From assembly GCA_964017185.1 (NCBI GenBank), contig OZ024880.1, forward strand, positions 37,228,329 through 37,292,328: a stretch of 64,000 nt of DNA, in the 5' to 3' direction. Each line of letters begins with the position of its first letter. The first letter of the stretch is position 1. Below are positions 61,662 through 64,000 of this stretch, piece by piece. This DNA is from Rugalucina vietnamica (lineage: Eukaryota > Mollusca > Bivalvia > Lucinida > Lucinidae). A program made the position numbers and the translations under genes. The notes beneath the pieces are model-generated. The model made no database searches, had not been told where the DNA came from, and saw only the letters and a list, made by a program, of their open reading frames with translations.

Positions 61662-61876
61662 ATGAGCCTTCAAGTGAGAAAACCAACAATCTGGGTTTCG
61701 GACCAGGTCCGACACAAACCAGCCTGCATTGTCACAGAAGCAAGCTAGAAGCTTGAATTTTTTTTATTTAAGAAGAAGAGGGATTGTACAGCTGTTCAGC
61801 TTCGCAGTTAACACGAAGCTGGTCTGCACCTTGTTTTTGCATATGCAGATTGTTGGTTTTCTGATGTGGCAGCTCA
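61662..61876. mobile_element. MITE family I, copy 5 (in the SEA intron)
   Basis: atgagccttcaagtgagaaa at the left and ttttctgatgtggcagctca at the right, with the gacacaaaccagcctgca box inside. Confidence 0.8.
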
Positions 61877-62014
61877 AATCAGAATGTTGCTGCAAGAGTT
61901 TAGTAAACAGGGCTGCTGCTCTCTGCATATTTTTGAAAGTATTTCTCTGCCAAAATATCTTAAATTTTGGTGCGATTTGAATAAAATATTTTGGTGAAGT
62001 GCACAATTCATCAG

Positions 62015-62292
62015 GAAAGCATGCCCATACAATGAATACCCCCTTAAACCCCACTTTTATATAGAAAAACTGGGGTATGCAGGGGTATATCTATTTTTCT
62101 TATTTTTGCTCCAAAACATAGATTGTGGGTACTCGTTAGAACAGCCTTGGCGAGGTGGTTCTTACATGTACCCACAATCTATGTTTTGAGCAAACATAAG
62201 AAAAATATCAAAAGTTTTCTACTGAAAATTTTCAATTTTTCCAAATTAAAAAATCTCCATATATTGCATGGGCAAGTTTTCGTAATGTAAAG
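62015..62292 (-). mobile_element. Palindromic MITE family H, copy 7 (in the SEA intron)
   Basis: ccccacttttatatagaaaa at the left, centre agaacagccttggcgaggtg (about 62138-62157), right gggcaagttttcgtaatgt. Opposite orientation to the copy at 22.4 kb. Confidence 0.85.
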
Positions 62293-62488
62293 GAAGTACA
62301 CATTTCAATGACAGGAAATAATTTTTAAAATAAAGTTAAGCATATGTTCAGAAGCTAGCGGAGTAAGAAAAATAATCAAAATTCTTCCTGATTTGGTCCT
62401 CACATCAGACCAGGACCACTGATTTACCTTTGGAAATTACCGTGATATGATCAGACATCAGGGCCAATGAATTGATTAACTTTTGTAC

Positions 62489-62621
62489 CTTCTGAAATTC
62501 TCCCTGATTTGATCCTGACATCCGGCCAGAGGTTGGCGTACTCTGACAGAATCATCTGTTCAAACTCATTCTGTTTGTCCTCGGATGACAGCACCTTGCT
62601 GTAGTCTACATCAAACTTCAC
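62489..62621 (-). CDS. SEA-domain membrane protein, SEA exon A (N-terminal half of domain)
   Basis: Acceptor ctgacttacag ends at 62622, donor gtacaa at 62483-62488; 133 nt, opening in phase 0 and leaving one G. The product begins VKFDVDYSKVLSSEDKQNEF and ends RIKSGRISE(G). The pattern of a beta strand, a long helix (about residues 12-29) and a second strand running into G|SIVV is that of a SEA domain; no alignment could be run. Earlier exons (signal peptide, ectodomain) lie beyond the right edge. SEA-transmembrane proteins include mucin-like and adhesion proteins; the exact family cannot be told from this part. Confidence 0.75.
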
Positions 62622-62639
62622 CTGTAAGTCAGACAACAT

Positions 62640-64000
62640 TACTATTTGAGAAATGAACCAACACTACAATATTGAGGTGCCAGAGGTTGGCATACTCATT
62701 CTGTTTGTCCTCAGTTGACAGCACCTTGCTGTATTCCATGTCAAACTTCACCTGTAAGTCAGTTAATGATATCATTGTTTAAGTGACCAAAAACACTCCA
62801 TTATCGAGGTGCCAGAGGTTGGCAAACTCATTCTGTTTGTCCTCGCCTGTCAGCACCTTGTTGTAGTCTACGTCAAACTTCACCTGTAAGACAGTGAATA
62901 ACATTGCTATTTGAGAAATGAACCAATATTACAATACAGAGATTGGTGTACTCATTCTGTTTGTCCTCGGTTGACATTATCTTGCTGTAGTCTACGTCAA
63001 ACTTCACCTGTAAGTCAGTCAATAACATTACTGTTTGAGAAATGAACCAACACTACAATACTGAGGTGCTGGAGATTGGTGTACAGATTCTGTTTGTACT
63101 CGGTTGACAGCACCTTGCTGTAGTCTACATCAAACTTCACCTGTAAGTCAGTGAATAACATTACTGTTTGAGAAATGAACCAACACTACAATATTGAGGT
63201 GCTGGAGATTGGTGTACAGATTCTGTTTGTACTTGGTTGACAGCACCTTGCTGTAGTCTACATCAAACTTCACCTGTAAGTCAGTGAATAACATTACTGT
63301 TTGAGAAATGAACCAACACTACAATATTGAGGTGCTGGAGATTAGTGTACTCATTCTGTTTGTACTCGGTTGACAGCACCTTGCTGTAGTCTACATCAAA
63401 CTTCACCTGTAAGTCAGTGAATAACATTACTGTTTGAGAAATGAACCAACACTACAATATTGAGATGCCAGAGGTTGGTGTACTCATTCTGTTTGTAGTC
63501 GGTTGACAGCACCTTGCCGTAGTCTACACCAAACTTCACCTGTAAGTCAGTGAATAACATTACTGTTTGAGAAATGAACCAACACTACAATATTGAGGTG
63601 CCGGAGATTGGTGTACAGATTCTGTTTGTACTCGGTTGACAGCACCTTGCTGTAGTCTACATCAAACTTCACCTGTAAGTCAGTGAATAACATTACTGTT
63701 TGAGAAATGAACCAACACTACAATATTGAGGTGCTGGAGATTGGTGTACAGATTCTGTGTGTACCCGGTTGACAGCACCTTGCTGTAGTCTACATCAAAC
63801 TTCACCTGTAAGTCAGTGAATAACATTACTGTTTGAGAAATGAACCAACACTACAATATTTAGGTGCCAGAGATTGGTGTACTCATTCTGTTTGTCCTCA
63901 GTTGACAGCACCTTGCTGTAGTCTACATCAAACTTCACCTGTAAGTCAGTGAATAACATTACAGTTTGTGAAATGAACCAACACTACAATATTGAGGTGC
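62640..64000 (-). repeat. 133-bp tandem array of truncated SEA exon A with acceptor sites
   Basis: About ten units, period exactly 133 bp in the right part (ctgtttgag at 63031, 63164, 63297, 63430), running off the window. Each has the acceptor acttacag followed by the first ~57 nt of exon A, then lacks 24 nt present in the real exon (between two actc words, plus strand), keeps ~15 nt more, and runs into intron-like sequence with an in-frame TGA. They are decoy or pseudo-exons, not coding copies. Confidence 0.8.

Noticed and set aside
62451..62639. 62-codon ORF read as a single-exon protein
   Set aside because: It runs through acceptor and donor sites. The exon is 62489-62621 and joins its neighbours in phase.

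Overview
The window reads as AT-rich, repeat-saturated eukaryotic nuclear DNA, most likely from a bivalve mollusc. That assignment is inferred. Split codons with consensus GT/AG splice sites, non-LTR retrotransposons and many MITE-like elements rule out a prokaryote. At least four element families share one build: a tandem core, an ACGG-type microsatellite and a terminal hairpin. This matches the Pearl/CvA elements described from oysters and clams. I cannot name a species. No tRNA, rRNA, CRISPR array or operon was seen.

Layout. 1-1.2 kb: long-unit repeat (family A). 1.5-2.55 kb: a field of GATATC palindromes. 4.3-6.4 kb: a Pearl-like element (family B) inserted in an older repeat (family G). 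7.1-11.06 kb: a 305-bp tandem repeat interrupted by a 3,014-bp transposon with ~567-bp inverted ends and a clear 6-bp target duplication. 11-30 kb: mostly non-coding, with palindromic MITEs (H), short MITEs (I), microsatellites and a two-phase tandem array (17.5-19.1 kb). 30-34.4 kb: family A with another element nested in it, an eroded reverse transcriptase fragment and a further Pearl-like element. 34.8-50.35 kb: a nested stack between matching 17-bp inverted termini and 6-bp flanks; it splits the remnant of a LINE tail into halves 15.5 kb apart and holds a 4.8-kb satellite-bearing element and a nearly complete LINE. 50.5-54.5 kb: a ~58-bp minisatellite interrupted by another inverted-repeat element.

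The one host gene I can support lies on the minus strand from beyond the right edge to 56.1 kb. It is the 3' part of a single-pass membrane protein: SEA domain (two exons, split exactly at the cleavage-type motif GSIVV), membrane segment, a 45-nt cassette exon and a ~200-residue proline/serine-rich tail. Five exons join with matching phases. Both SEA exons are flanked by tandem copies of their own splice-site regions: about ten acceptor-bearing partial copies upstream and four to five donor-bearing copies downstream, the latter open in frame. Its introns hold four other mobile elements and its 3' flank a MITE.

The LINE on the minus strand (40.25 to ~48.6 kb) has an intact 702-codon ORF1 (coiled coil plus SGNH hydrolase-like domain). 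Its ORF2 (APE endonuclease, reverse transcriptase, zinc knuckle) is broken by one 4-nt duplication and one amber codon. An unusually long 1.9-kb non-coding gap separates the ORFs.
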